From: Spinellus fusiger
Lineage: Eukaryota > Mucoromycota > Mucoromycetes > Mucorales > Phycomycetaceae
Direction: 5' to 3'
DNA length: 64,000 bases
Assembly (NCBI GenBank): GCA_025094145.1
Contig: JALLLS010000006.1
Span: forward strand, 248,001-312,000
Below are positions 54,479-64,000 of this stretch, one piece after another; positions within the stretch are counted from its first letter, which is position 1, and each line of letters opens with the position of its first letter. The position numbers and the translations under genes were made by a program. Under the pieces are notes generated by a model. That model was not told where the DNA came from and made no database searches. It saw nothing but the letters and a program-made list of their open reading frames with translations.

Positions 54479-56689
54479 TTACATGACACCGACACGCGAT
54501 GTTTTCTTGCCTACTAATGTTTTTATGCTTTTCCACATGCGTACAACAACACCTTTTCGTTTTGGCTCCAGTGACTTTTTATAAGTAGGTGCCGAGAGAA
54601 GAAAAGAGGACGATTCGAGGGCAGAAGGGTCAGACATATCCTGGACAAAGAGCCTCTTCTCTTCCTCTTCTTCCTCTTCTTCATAGTCTAACAGATATTT
54701 CTTTTTTACATAACATTCTTGTGCAAGTTGAGTAGGTGCATAGGAAAATGGGACAGAGGAGTCAATGGGAGGTAGTTCTGTTTTTGTATCTGTTGAAATG
54801 GAAGGTGTCTGAATAGGACTCAAATGAGAAATGGAAGAGGTTGGGCTGATGGAATCTTTTGTGCTGCAATCCTCCTGTGCGTAGGGATGAATGGATGGAT
54901 AAACATGTTCAATGACTTCAATGATTTCTTCAGAGCCATGGATGGGTAATTCAGGGGCAATGTTGGCTTTAAATGCCTCAACAATTTCCTTGAAGTCCTC
55001 AACTATCTCATTACAAAGTGATATTGTGGGTGTATCAGCATTAATGTTGATAGCATGGTCAAGGTGGATGTCAGCATCAGTATCAATAGCCTCAGTATCA
55101 ATAGCCTCAGTATCAATAGCCTCAGTATCAATAGCCTCAGTATCAATATCAGTATCAGTAGCCTCAGTATCAGTAGCCTCAGTATCAATATCAGTATCAG
55201 TAGCCTCAGTATCAATATCAGTATCAGTAGCCTCAGTATCAGCAGCCTCAGTATCAATATCAAGATCAATGCCAAAGTCAATATCAATATCAATATCAAT
55301 ATCAATATCAATGGGATCAAGCACATATTCCTCAGGCACTTTGTAAGACCCAATGCCATAAGAGGAGTAGAATCTTGCCTCCTTCTTTGATAATGATTCT
55401 ACCCGAGAAGCATCATCTACATTGACTTTGGAATGCTGTGCTGATAGTTTTGTTTTCAGAGGACCCATCACAACAGACATTGGTGCCTCTGCTGGGTTTC
55501 TAAAGGCAGAGCGGCACAGCATACCAGACAATCCAAGTCTGGTAGGGAACCCAGCTCCTCCAAGAACAAAAGGAGCCAACATAAGTTTCTTTTCTTCTAC
55601 AGTTGCATGGTCAGCCCCAGACTCCGCCTTGGATCCTGCCTTGGATTCTGTTTTTGCCGACGGTTCCGGTTCCGGTATGGGCAGAAAACACAAAGGGTTG
55701 GCCTTTGTCCTTGTTTTGCTCTCCCTTGTTTCATTCTCCCGAGACATATTAGCCTGAGACCTGTTGTTGCTGCTGTTGCTGCTGTTGCTGTTTCTATTCG
55801 CATGAATGGACTTGGTATCAGAACAGATCTTTCTCTCTGGCAAAGAATAGGTGGAAAAGGGTCGTATGGCCTTTTTGCCTGCTCCTACCCTCATTAGAGA
55901 TTTAAAGGTAGTAGGTATCGATTTGGCTGTCAATGTAGATGCAGAGGAAGACATGGGCTGAGGTGAAGACGGCGACTGTGACTGGGAATGAAACGGCAAG
56001 GCAGAAACAGATTTTAATGTGAGGGGAGTGGTTGTTTTCATCTGATTGAACTTATCACTCAGTGTCTTCACTGTTCCCTTTTTGATGGTGTGTTCTTCTG
56101 ATGTAGAGTGGAGTGTGCTATCCTGAGGCATGTCTGCAGTGTGGAAAAGAGACCGTAATGATCTTACCGTACCACGTTGGACTGAACTGAGTATGGACAA
56201 ATGGGAGTGTGCATCCTCCTCTTGTGGTTCGCTCCGATAAGAAGGTTTTGACCTTAGGGATGGGCGTGCACTCTGACTGTCTGACGAGCTACTTGTACTT
56301 TTGCAGTCTTCTGAGATTTGCATAGAGAGTGGACGGCGTGAGGGAGGGGACAGACGTGCTACATCGCGTGGATCAGCCTCCGCAACTGGCAGGAAATGGC
56401 AGTCGTTGTGAAATGGAAACGCGATGGGACGGGGACACGAATACACAAGGTCCGGTGAACGGAAGGCCTGCCTTGAGTCACTGAGAGGTCTCTTTGGCAG
56501 ATAGTTCAACACACTGTCGGGTGTAGACCGGTGGCTGGACTCATACTGCTTCCTTAATGTCGAGTAGTATCCATTGTCCTTTGCTGAATGTGTTCCAGGG
56601 AAAGTAGTGAATGGCTTGTAACCATCAGAAGAAGGTTTGCCAAGCACCGAATAGTGCCCTTGTCCCCAAGGTGAGTTGGGAAAATACAT
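54479..56689 (-). CDS. Large low-complexity protein of unknown function
   Basis: A single open frame of 736 residues starts at the Met of 'MYFPNSPWGQGHYSVLGKP' (56689). It is Ser/Pro/Thr-rich and probably mostly unstructured, with short conserved-looking patches: 'KPFTTFPGTHSAKDNGYYS', 'RGTVRSLRSLFHTADM', 'KKGTVKTLSDKFNQMK', 'GAGFPTRLGLSGMLCRSAF' and a basic C-terminus 'RMWKSIKTLVGKKTSR'. An Asp/Ile and Asp/Thr/Glu/Ala repeat block sits at about residues 460-540. I recognise no domain. The frame continues open upstream to 57133, but that part is a simple repeat and is left out. It converges on the zinc-knuckle gene. Confidence 0.6.
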   Translation of the reverse strand: MYFPNSPWGQGHYSVLGKPSSDGYKPFTTFPGTHSAKDNGYYSTLRKQYESSHRSTPDSVLNYLPKRPLSDSRQAFRSPDLVYSCPRPIAFPFHNDCHFLPVAEADPRDVARLSPPSRRPLSMQISEDCKSTSSSSDSQSARPSLRSKPSYRSEPQEEDAHSHLSILSSVQRGTVRSLRSLFHTADMPQDSTLHSTSEEHTIKKGTVKTLSDKFNQMKTTTPLTLKSVSALPFHSQSQSPSSPQPMSSSASTLTAKSIPTTFKSLMRVGAGKKAIRPFSTYSLPERKICSDTKSIHANRNSNSSNSSNNRSQANMSRENETRESKTRTKANPLCFLPIPEPEPSAKTESKAGSKAESGADHATVEEKKLMLAPFVLGGAGFPTRLGLSGMLCRSAFRNPAEAPMSVVMGPLKTKLSAQHSKVNVDDASRVESLSKKEARFYSSYGIGSYKVPEEYVLDPIDIDIDIDIDIDFGIDLDIDTEAADTEATDTDIDTEATDTDIDTEATDTEATDTDIDTEAIDTEAIDTEAIDTEAIDTDADIHLDHAININADTPTISLCNEIVEDFKEIVEAFKANIAPELPIHGSEEIIEVIEHVYPSIHPYAQEDCSTKDSISPTSSISHLSPIQTPSISTDTKTELPPIDSSVPFSYAPTQLAQECYVKKKYLLDYEEEEEEEEKRLFVQDMSDPSALESSSFLLSAPTYKKSLEPKRKGVVVRMWKSIKTLVGKKTSRVGVM
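55069..55312 (-). repeat. Coding minisatellite (TCAATATCAG / TAGCCTCAG units)
   Basis: Units of 6, 12 and 18 bases built from ATCAATATC, AGTATCAGT and AGCCTCAGT alternate. On the minus strand they encode DIDIDID and DTEATDTD runs. Because the unit length is a multiple of three, expansion keeps frame. Open frames on several other frames here are by-products of the repeat. Confidence 0.85.
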
Positions 56690-57257
56690 GGAAGAAAAGA
56701 TGCCGTGATAGGGTAATATTTCTTCAGTGTAAAAAAAACAACTAAAAGAGAGAAATGAATACAAAAAGAGTGGAGAGAGAAAAGGAGAGAGAGAAAATAG
56801 CTGGGTCCTGCTTGTTAAGTAGAAAAGAAATCTAAAAACAAAAATAGAATCTTTTACAAGGCATACGTGTGTAAATGCAAGAGTCAATGTGAATGTGAGG
56901 GCAAATGTAGGTAGAATTAGGACTGTGATTGTGATTGTGATTGTAATTGTGATTGTAATTGTGATTGTAACTGTAATTGTGATTGTAACTATAATTGTGA
57001 TTGTGATTGTGATTGTGATTGTAACTGTAATTGTCAATGCCAATATAAAATAGAGCATGTTAATAACAGGACAAGTGCAAATATTGCTGCAGCTATGGAT
57101 GCAAATACAAGTACAAATATAAAAAGTACCCAATGGAGTTTAAATTCAAGAAAGAAAAGAAAAAGAAAAAAAGTCTGTGCAATTCGGGATATTTTTACCA
57201 GGTGCAGTGACACTCTAGAGAACCCTCCACTTATTGGTGTAATCTAATAACAAACTA
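56690..57257. other. Intergenic stretch with a GATTGT simple repeat
   Basis: From about 56925 to 57035 the sequence is made of GATTGT/AATTGT hexamers, partly interrupted. The rest is AT-rich with no gene. The hexamer accounts for the 'TITVTI'-type open frame on the minus strand. Confidence 0.6.
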
Positions 57258-58336
57258 CAGTGGGGTTCAAAAAAACAAGGGATATTTTTTAAACTCCAAT
57301 AAGATTCTTGTATGGGGAAATACTTGTTACTTGTCATAAAAAATATACACACATTAATCACACACAGTAGAGACTTCAGAATTGGATAGAGTATAAAAAA
57401 GGTCAACAGGATAATAAATACAGGTTTATTGGGTGGAAACCCTTAGTATTTGGTGTAGGGCTTGGCCTCAATGATAGCCCTACATCTCCAATGCATGCTG
57501 TTAATGAGGTTGTTGGTAACCTCTTTAGGGATCTTGTCCTATTCTTCTAACAAGAGTACCTCCAAATCTTGAAGAGTACTTCTTGGGGTCATCATCTTTC
57601 TAATGGCTCTGTCTAGCTCCTCCAAAAGATGTTCTATTGGATTCAGGTTGGGGCTCTGATAGAAAACCTTCCTTCTTCCTGCGCACCACCCTGTTGCGGT
57701 TGTTATTGCTCATTAGCTGGAACTTTGACTTATCGGACTAGACGACTGTCTTCCAGTCTTCATCTATCCAGTGGAGGTGGACTTTGACCTAATCAAATCT
57801 CAACTTTTCTTGTGTCTAATGCTGAGAGAAAGGTTCTTAACAACCCTGAAAGAAGAAAGGCTAATCTTCTTCATCATTGTTTGGAAGGTGGTCATGGACA
57901 CCTGGGTGGTCATTCCCTGGTGAAGCTCCTTTATGCTCTGGAAGGAATCCCTTGCCACCTCACGAGAGACCTCCCTCTCGTCTCTCTTTGTCAGAATAGG
58001 CTTGCGCCCAGAGCCCTTTCCTGCCTTGAAGCAGCCAGTTTCCTTGTATCTCTCTACGATACAAGAAATTGACTGCTGACAAACTCCAAACCTAGCAGAA
58101 ATGGCAACCTGGCTGGACCCATCGACAGTGGCCTCGTGGACAATATGAGAGCGGGTGAAGTCTTCACTATTTTTTCCCTGTTTCTATTAGGTCTCATAGG
58201 CTGTTTGGTGGCGTTATATGATGTATACATTAGAGTGGAAAAGCAATAAATGAATAATGTTTAATAAAAAATATTGTTTCAAGGGTAAAATTATGGTCTG
58301 AATTTAAAATATCCCTTGTTTTATTGAACCCCACTG
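57258..58336 (-). mobile_element. Tc1-like element lacking its catalytic middle (copy B), with intact ends
   Basis: CAGTGGGGTTCAA at 57258 (after TA) and its reverse complement ending at 58336 (before TA) enclose 1079 bp. The minus strand shows transposase pieces related to 40050-40960: an N-terminal part (about 58160-57840) and a C-terminal 'SPNLNPIEHL' region (about 57600-57660). They are joined at the same junction as copy A ('...GGAAGG' then 'TTTCTATCAGAGCCCC'). The catalytic middle present in the element at 13307-14665 is missing. Several frame breaks also occur. Well-kept ends with TA flanks show that this deleted form could still be moved. Confidence 0.8.
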
Positions 58337-58803
58337 TATACATATTATTTACATGTTGCCTGACATTTCTTGCTATTACTCCATTGATCTTTATTATCAT
58401 GAATGAGTCAATGGTAATATAGATTCAATTCCAACCATTCGGTACTGGAATCCATAAGGAACAATTTTAACTCCAGTAGCCAATAGAGCATTCTTTCTAG
58501 CTATGATGGTGCTTAGAAACATCAAAATACAAGGACAAGAAGCCCTTTTTCCGTGAAACAAGTGCTTACCACAAGCCACCCACACTTGAAAACACGACAA
58601 CCCCCCACGAACCTAGCTATACACCAACACAGACACCATCATTTTCAAACCACGCACTTAACTTGTTGTTTTTTGTTACTGTTTTCTCCGTTGTCTTTCT
58701 TAGAGTGTGTAAAAACAGGTACCTTGCTTCTCTCCTTCTTCCTTTTTTCTTCTTTCTAATTTGGCCGCTTTCACTGGTGTTGACTAACTACTGTCTAGAG
58801 ACC
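58337..58803. other. Upstream region of CLU
   Basis: No gene is seen. Pyrimidine-rich tracts (58725-58765) precede the start codon at 58804, as often seen before fungal housekeeping genes. Confidence 0.4.
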
Positions 58804-61800
58804 ATGGCCGAGAACAACGTGAAAGAACAGTCTGTAGAAATTGCTGCACCCTCCCAGGACACAGACCTTGTGCCTGTTGAAGAGAGTAGGTGGTTAAGAA
58901 AGAAGAGGGGAAGGGGAGTTTTATGGACAGACAGCTTATGGTCTATGTGCAGCTGTAGAAGAGGCTTACCAAATCACCATCAAGTTACCGGGCCACCCAG
59001 GTACTATCAAGACAACGGTAAGCAGTAGAAAGGCAGTCATTGGATAACTATTGCTCTTACTATTGTTCTTATTGAATTGATTCTCAACCGTACATGGGGT
59101 TTAGGCTAGTCCTCATGAAGCCATCCATGATATCAAGCAGTCTATTATGGAGTCACCAGAGACATGCATCCACTCATGTTTCTATTTGGCATTGGAGGGT
59201 CGACGTATCAATGACTTTAGTGAGTTGGGTGAGGTACAGGGCATTACTCCCGAGTGTGAATTGGAACTGGTACAAGGTAAAATAGATAAGATCCACACCA
59301 AAATAGACATGCATTGATCGTTCTTTGTATTAGACACCTACACAGAAAGAGATATCCGTCTGCATATCAACCGTCTCCGTGATCTGTTGGGAGGTCCTTA
59401 CAGACCCAACTCTTCTGCTGTAGGCATTGATCCTGCCATTTCCTTCTTGACCTGTGTCACAGGCACCATTGGTAAGTAGCATAGATACCATATATAAAAG
59501 ACAAAAAACAAACAAACAAACAAACAAAAAGGAGAGAAAAAGGGGACTGACCTTGTTAGATGAGGAATTGTTATTGGAAGGTGAACGTAAGATGGAGGAT
59601 CTCTTTTCAGATGCACCTGTGCCCGAACATGCCTTTACACATGCTGATGTAAACCAGAGATCACAACTCTCCCGGTTTGTTCCTGGTGGCTTCCAACGTA
59701 TAGCCCCACAGTGTCTAAAGACCCTTGCTCTTTCTGGCTGGAACCCTGTCCCTTCCATGCGTCGCTTAAAGGGAGACCTTCTTTACCTGGTGGTCACTAC
59801 CCTCGAGAACGAGACAGTGCACATCACAGCCAACACACGCGGATTTTTTGTTAGTAACACCTCCAACAACAGATTCGACCCTACACCCAAACAGGGACCC
59901 ACCCACAAGACACTGGCTGCCCACTCTCTTATCAGTCTGCTTCAGAGCATCTCACCCCAATTTGCCACTCAGTTTACTCAATTGCAGGACTTTATCACCC
60001 AACACCACATGCTGGAGGTGCTGCCTGTCAATACATTCTTCCCTAGCCATCCATGGGCTGTACAGACCCCCAAACACGTCTACGATCCTTCACGTCCTAC
60101 TGAGCCCTACTTGAACTTTGGTGTGGATGCTGTAGAATCCTTACGGGATTGGAACGATGAACTTCAGTCTCATCGTGAACTGCCAAAGACCAATCTACAG
60201 GAACGTGTGCTGCGTGAACGTCTGATCACCAAGGTCCAGTCGGAATTCACTGAGGCTGCTGTGAAGGGGGCCATGGCAGTAGTGCACGGGGATGTGATGG
60301 CATTGAACCCAATGGAGCCAGAAGAATCCTACATGTATGTCTACAACAACATCTTCTTCAGCAAAGGCAACGATGGCCGTGGTACATTTGAGGCACTGGG
60401 TGCAGATGAGGCCAGCCATGTAGCCACAGGAAAGGATCTCGAGGGTGTCAAGATCCTCAACAGCATTGACTCCGAGGGTCTGTATACTTTGGGAAGTGTC
60501 ATTGTGGACTACAAGGGCATTCGTATTGTGGCTCAGAGCATTGTGCCTGGTATCTTCCGTCGTCAGGATGAGAGCACCATTGTGTATGGCTCTGTAGACA
60601 ATGGTGTACAGATTTCTGCAGACGAGACCTTCCACAAGGCCATTGGCAAAGACATTGCAAAGTCATTGCATTTGGCCGAACATACTCTAGTGGATGATCA
60701 GAAACAGGTGGATCTGTACACATCTTTGGAAACAAAGGGACTGTTGGGTGCAGATGGCCGTCGCTACTTGTTGGATCTGTACCGTATTAACCCTGTCGAT
60801 ATTGAGTTCTTGGAGTCTGCCTGCAGTGACACACCCACAGATGGACAGGCTACCTATCCTCACAAGCTGACTCTTTTGAGACCCGAGTTGATGAGCCTAT
60901 TCTGGGAACACAAGTTCAGGGAGTGGGTCAATAGAAAGAGAGAAGATATCAGAAAGGAGCGTGGCATTGAAGCCAAGCCAGAAGGTCAAGACAATGAGGA
61001 GACAGAAAGAGAAAAGGAAGAGGAAGAAATCCAGGCCAAGATTGATCCAAATGAATTCCAACTCTGCTTCAATCCTGATGTCTTCACCAGTGCCAAGCAG
61101 GTAGACACTGCCACCAGCACTCTTCAGGAACAAGAAGAGGTTGTACGTGAGGCAAGCAAGTTTCTTACTCGTGACATTATCCCTAGTCTTGTGCTTGACT
61201 TTGCTTCCTACACCATCTCACCGCTGGATGGTGATGCTTTGACAAAGGCAATGCACCGCCGTGGTATCAATATGCGCTATCTTGGCAAGGTAGCTGAGCT
61301 TATTGCCTTGAGTGCAGACAAGCGCATTGATCATTTTCTTAGCCTGGCTGTCCAGGAGATGGTCGTTCGTTGCAGCAAGCGTCTGTTGCGCAAATACTTG
61401 TTTGCTTGCTCTGTGGAAGAGACAGGTGCCTGTGTATCCCACTACTTGAACTGCTTCTTGGGTGCTCAGTTGAATAGCAAGCCTGTGCCTGTGCTGGAGG
61501 CGGGTCAGTCGAGAAATGATGTTGCCTGGGCTCAATTGACACCCGCCATTCTCAAGACACTGTTGAAACAACAGGTGGCTCTTCGATTCCGTTATGAGCT
61601 CAAGGAGGATTTCTTGGAGACTCTTCAGGCATTGCCTGCTCTCCGTGAAGTCTGTCTTCGCACAGGTCTTCAGGTGGCAGCACGCGACTACCGTTTCCAT
61701 CCCTACACTGAGGAAGAGGTGGCAGCACAGGCAGTGGCAGTGGCAAAGGCCGATGCTGAGGCAGCACAGGCAGCTCGCCAGAAGCAAAACAATAAATACA

Positions 61801-62831
61801 AAAAGGCACCCAAGAAGACTGTTGTGAAAAAAAAGTCCAGTCCCAGTCCCAGCACTTTTACACCCGAAGATATTCTGAACCTGATGCCTACTGTCAAACA
61901 GGCGGCTGCACGTGTAAGTAGTAGCTATAAAAGAAGAAAAGAAGAAAAGAAGAAAAGAAGAAAAGAAAGACTGATGGTGTATGGGATTATGTATGGGATA
62001 TAGAGCGTATTTGCAGAAGAAACATTTGAGGCTGGTAAGATGAGTTTGGCCCAAGGTCACCGTCAACTTGGTTTGGAATTGCTATTGGAATCCTTGACAC
62101 TGCATGAACAGACGTATGGTTTCCTGCACCCTGAGACTAGTAAATGTTATGCCACCTTGGCTATGATTTACCACCACAGTGAGGATCGTGAGGCCTCACT
62201 GGACCTCCAACGTAAAGCAGTGATTGCAGCAGAACGAACTAACGGTGTAGATCATCCCGAAACTATTCATCACTATGTAAGTCATAAGCAAGAAAGAAAA
62301 AGATGGACTTACCGTGGTAGCTTAATCTTGGTCTGTTTGAGCACGCAGCCGGCCGTACTAAGCTTGCTCTTCGCTACCTGCGCCATGCTCTCTACTACTG
62401 GGATCTCTTGTTTGGTCCTGGTCATCCTGACTCAGCTACAGCTGATGTAAGTGAATGAACACTAGACATTGTCACTAACGTTCCCAAGAACAATGCAGGT
62501 GTTATGCTGCAATCGCTTCGTGACTATAAAAAGAGTACACTGTTCTTTGAAAGAGCAAGTGCAACTCAAGAAAATGTTCTCGGGAAAGAGCATGTCATTA
62601 CTGCTACAGGATACCATGTACTAGCCAAGGCTTATACATTGCAGGGTGACTTTACAAAAGCACTTGAAGCTGAGCGTGTGGCCTATGCTGTCTTTGAAAA
62701 AAAGGTAAGAGAAGAAGAGACTCTGTTGGTATCTACCATAGATTGATATATTGCACTGTTCTTAGTTGGGTCCTGAGGATCCACGCACCAAAGAGTCCAG
62801 TACCTGGTTAAAGGAGTTGGCACACACCTAA
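58804..62831 (+). CDS. CLU1: CLU (clustered mitochondria) protein
   Basis: Nine exons (58804-58885, 58953-59017, 59105-59276, 59334-59471, 59560-61913, 62004-62276, 62321-62446, 62489-62704, 62766-62831) encode 1163 residues. CLU proteins control mitochondrial distribution and bind mRNAs for mitochondrial proteins; the yeast protein co-purifies with eIF3. Order: ubiquitin-like N-terminus ('ITIKLPGHPGTIKTT', 'SCFYLALEGRRINDFSELGE'), the CLU domain (about 330-600, 'AVVHGDVMALNPMEPEESYM', 'YNNIFFSKGND', 'DYKGIRIVAQSIVPGI'), an acidic linker, an eIF3-p135-like region ('ITRDII'-type 'FLTRDIIPSLVLDFASYTIS'), and C-terminal TPR helices ('GHRQLGLELLLESLTLHEQ', 'ALRYLRHALYYWDLL'). The last codons 'ELAHT' and the stop overlap the end of a short transposable element. 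Confidence 0.92.
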
Positions 62832-63268
62832 AGATCCTTGGGATATAAAAGGAAATAAACGGACTATTACATTATACTATTATTATTATTTGATTGGCTA
62901 ATATATTTAAAAAAAGCCTTTTCGCTGTGTAAATAGGCTATTTCAAACTCTGATTTCTTATTTTAGCAATGATGATTGACTTAACAATTAAACACTATAG
63001 AGTTGGCTATAAAAAAAAATAAAAAAAATAAAGCTAAAATTAGATTTCAGTCAGTGCATTGATTGTTGAACATAACCTGTTATCCATAGACTTACTTTAT
63101 TTTTAGTATAACACTATATTCTATTGATAATACAATTTGATAGTGAAATATTCTACAAAAGGAAATAACAAGTTGGATATCTGCAAACCTTTTCGATTTT
63201 AAACATCTTTCTATAAAAGGGATTTTTCATTATATAAAAAGAAGAATCTAAAAGCGCTTAAAAGCCAG
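62823..63268. mobile_element. Short non-autonomous relative of the TnpB/Fanzor-bearing elements
   Basis: The left end CACACCTAAAGATCC...GGATATAAAAGG resembles the end at 3226 (CACACCAGGAGATCTTTAGGATATAAAA). The right part (about 63125-63268) matches the reverse complement of the left end of the element at 43861: 'GATAATACAATTTGATAGTG', 'AAAGGAAATAA', 'TATAAAAGG' and 'GCGCTTAAAAGCCAG'. Nothing nuclease-like remains inside its 446 bp. The outermost bases of the right end are lost. Confidence 0.65.
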
Positions 63269-63405
63269 TGAATGCTTTGGCCACTGTACATAATGCACGC
63301 CTCCAGGCTGTATGTCCAATGAACCCGTTGCTCAGTTCAAGGCCTATTGTAAAAGTAGCTTCTGCACCTAAATCTGTACCAAGAGGAGAACTTGGTAGTG
63401 AATCC

Positions 63406-63440
<35 letters not shown>

Positions 63441-63625
63441 TCGAAGTTTCTTATATATCAATATATACTATTATCATTATCATTATCTTTGCATACATAC
63501 ATGGGTTATAAAATACAGTGCAGTATTTTTTTATGCTTTTATATATAAATATATAGATATATATGTATAGATGGTCTATTGGTATGTGTTGATAGAAGAG
63601 ATGGAACACTACAGTGAAATGCTCA
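63269..63625. other. Short repeat-like stretch with an AAT microsatellite
   Basis: A frame on the plus strand (from about 63270) reads 'ALATVHNARLQAVCPMNPLL' and ends in an (AAT)n tract (63405-63440). The minus strand is also open ('LGTDLGAEATFTIGLELSN'). Frames open on both strands with protein-like text suggest a dispersed repeat fragment and not a gene. AT-rich DNA follows to the 3' end of the next gene. Confidence 0.35.
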
Positions 63626-64000
63626 TTACATAAGAATACAGCCATGTTTATCATGGTCTTGTCTTGAGGAATTATGACAAGAAGCCTCTTTGTGCTGCTG
63701 TCGAGTGAGGGAGTTGGTCTTTAATAACCGGATGCGTGCTCCTTCATTACCCAAGGCTGCTGCTTTCTCATAATGATATATGGCAAGATCGTAGTTTCGC
63801 AGAGTACCTACACCCACCTCATAGTACCAACTATTATAGAAATGTATGAGTTCTACTGTAGCACATTGTGTAGTGTGTAGTGTGTAGTGTGTAGTGTAGT
63901 TTAACTATTTACCCTAATAAAAACAGTGCTTGTGGGTAGTGTTGACGAGCAGCTACCTGGCACCAATAGAATGCCTTGTCTTCATCCACCGGTGTGGAGA
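63626..64000 (-). CDS. Sel1-repeat protein with CaaX box, Chs4/Skt5-like (3' end only)
   Basis: The gene runs off the right edge of the window. Two exons are visible: 64000-63913 ('DEDKAFYWCQVAARQHYPQA', then 'LFLLG') and 63830-63626 ('WYYEVGVGTLRNYDLAIYHY', 'EKAAALGNEGARIRLL'). These are Sel1-like helical repeats (A-x2-YxxxAA-x2-G). The protein ends ...HGCILM, a CaaX prenylation signal. Sel1 repeats plus a terminal CaaX box are the layout of Chs4/Skt5, the activator of chitin synthase III in yeast. The assignment is likely but the N-terminal part is outside the window. Confidence 0.7.

Noticed and set aside
55055..55390. Several open frames of 90-145 codons in the 55 kb minisatellite
   Set aside because: They are by-products of a repeat whose unit is a multiple of three, so all frames stay open. 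Only the minus-strand frame continuous with 54479-56689 is plausible.
56690..57133. Upstream extension of the unknown 736-residue protein
   Set aside because: It consists largely of a GATTGT hexamer read as Thr-Ile/Thr-Val and a Phe/Ser-rich stretch. This looks like non-coding simple repeat.
61218..62066. 282-codon open frame on the minus strand under CLU
   Set aside because: It overlaps strongly conserved CLU coding sequence in antisense, is rich in Cys/Leu/His without motif, and is a mirror frame.
63268..63461. Open frames on both strands with protein-like text near the AAT microsatellite
   Set aside because: Both strands being readable, with no start or splice signals, fits a repeat fragment better than a gene.
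1..64000. CRISPR arrays, rRNA genes, integrated bacterial operons
   Set aside because: No regularly spaced direct repeats with unique spacers, no rRNA-like conserved blocks and no intron-free gene strings were seen.

Overview
This is a fungal nuclear window, most like a Mucoromycota (Mucorales-type) genome. Genes are dense and carry many very short introns (about 40-90 nt, mostly GT-AG). Coding regions alternate with AT-rich islands full of decayed Tc1/mariner-type elements. The gene content is typically fungal: Rim15-type kinase, Gpc1-type acyltransferase, PAQR/Izh receptor, CTL choline transporter-like protein, and a Chs4/Skt5-like Sel1 protein with a CaaX box. There is no bacterial-style operon organisation. 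Exon coordinates were worked out by hand from splice signals, reading-frame phase and family motifs, and have not been tested by transcripts.

Left part (1-9.5 kb): transposon debris, including a TA-flanked element (3226-4560) with the zinc-ribbon/RuvC end of a TnpB/Fanzor-like nuclease. Then come four compact genes: glycolipid transfer protein (+), ethanolamine/choline kinase (-), mitochondrial-type J protein (+) and glycerophosphocholine acyltransferase GPC1-like (-). With the CTL/Pns1-like protein at 50.6-52.9 kb, the window is rich in phospholipid, choline and sphingolipid functions, but I see no sign of co-regulation.

9.5-24.5 kb is a transposon graveyard. Its centre is a three-level nest. 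A degenerate Tc1-like transposase gene (11923-15903) was split at a TA by an element with two near-identical 613-bp inverted arms (12681-15307). The loop of that element was in turn split at a TA by another Tc1 element (13307-14665). More Tc1/IS630-like elements follow, then an NRPS-like adenylation-carrier-reductase gene (19002-22609) in which one exon has two apparent single-base losses.

24.6-43.9 kb holds housekeeping and signalling genes: NMD3 (ribosome export), a PAQR/Izh3-like receptor, a 2260-residue Rim15-like kinase with PAS and receiver domains, RanBP1, a C2-domain protein with a proline-rich repeat tail (in-frame stop near its end), and an Aurora kinase. Six bases after the Aurora stop codon (from the TA target) lies a second TnpB/Fanzor-like element (43861-45845).

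46.7-64 kb holds PAT1 (mRNA decay), the CTL transporter-like protein, a seven-knuckle CCHC protein (Gis2/CNBP type), a long low-complexity protein of unknown role, an internally deleted Tc1 element, the CLU (clustered mitochondria) protein and the 3' end of a Chs4/Skt5-like gene. A short relative of the TnpB/Fanzor-bearing elements abuts CLU and appears to supply its stop codon. I found no tRNA, rRNA or CRISPR array.
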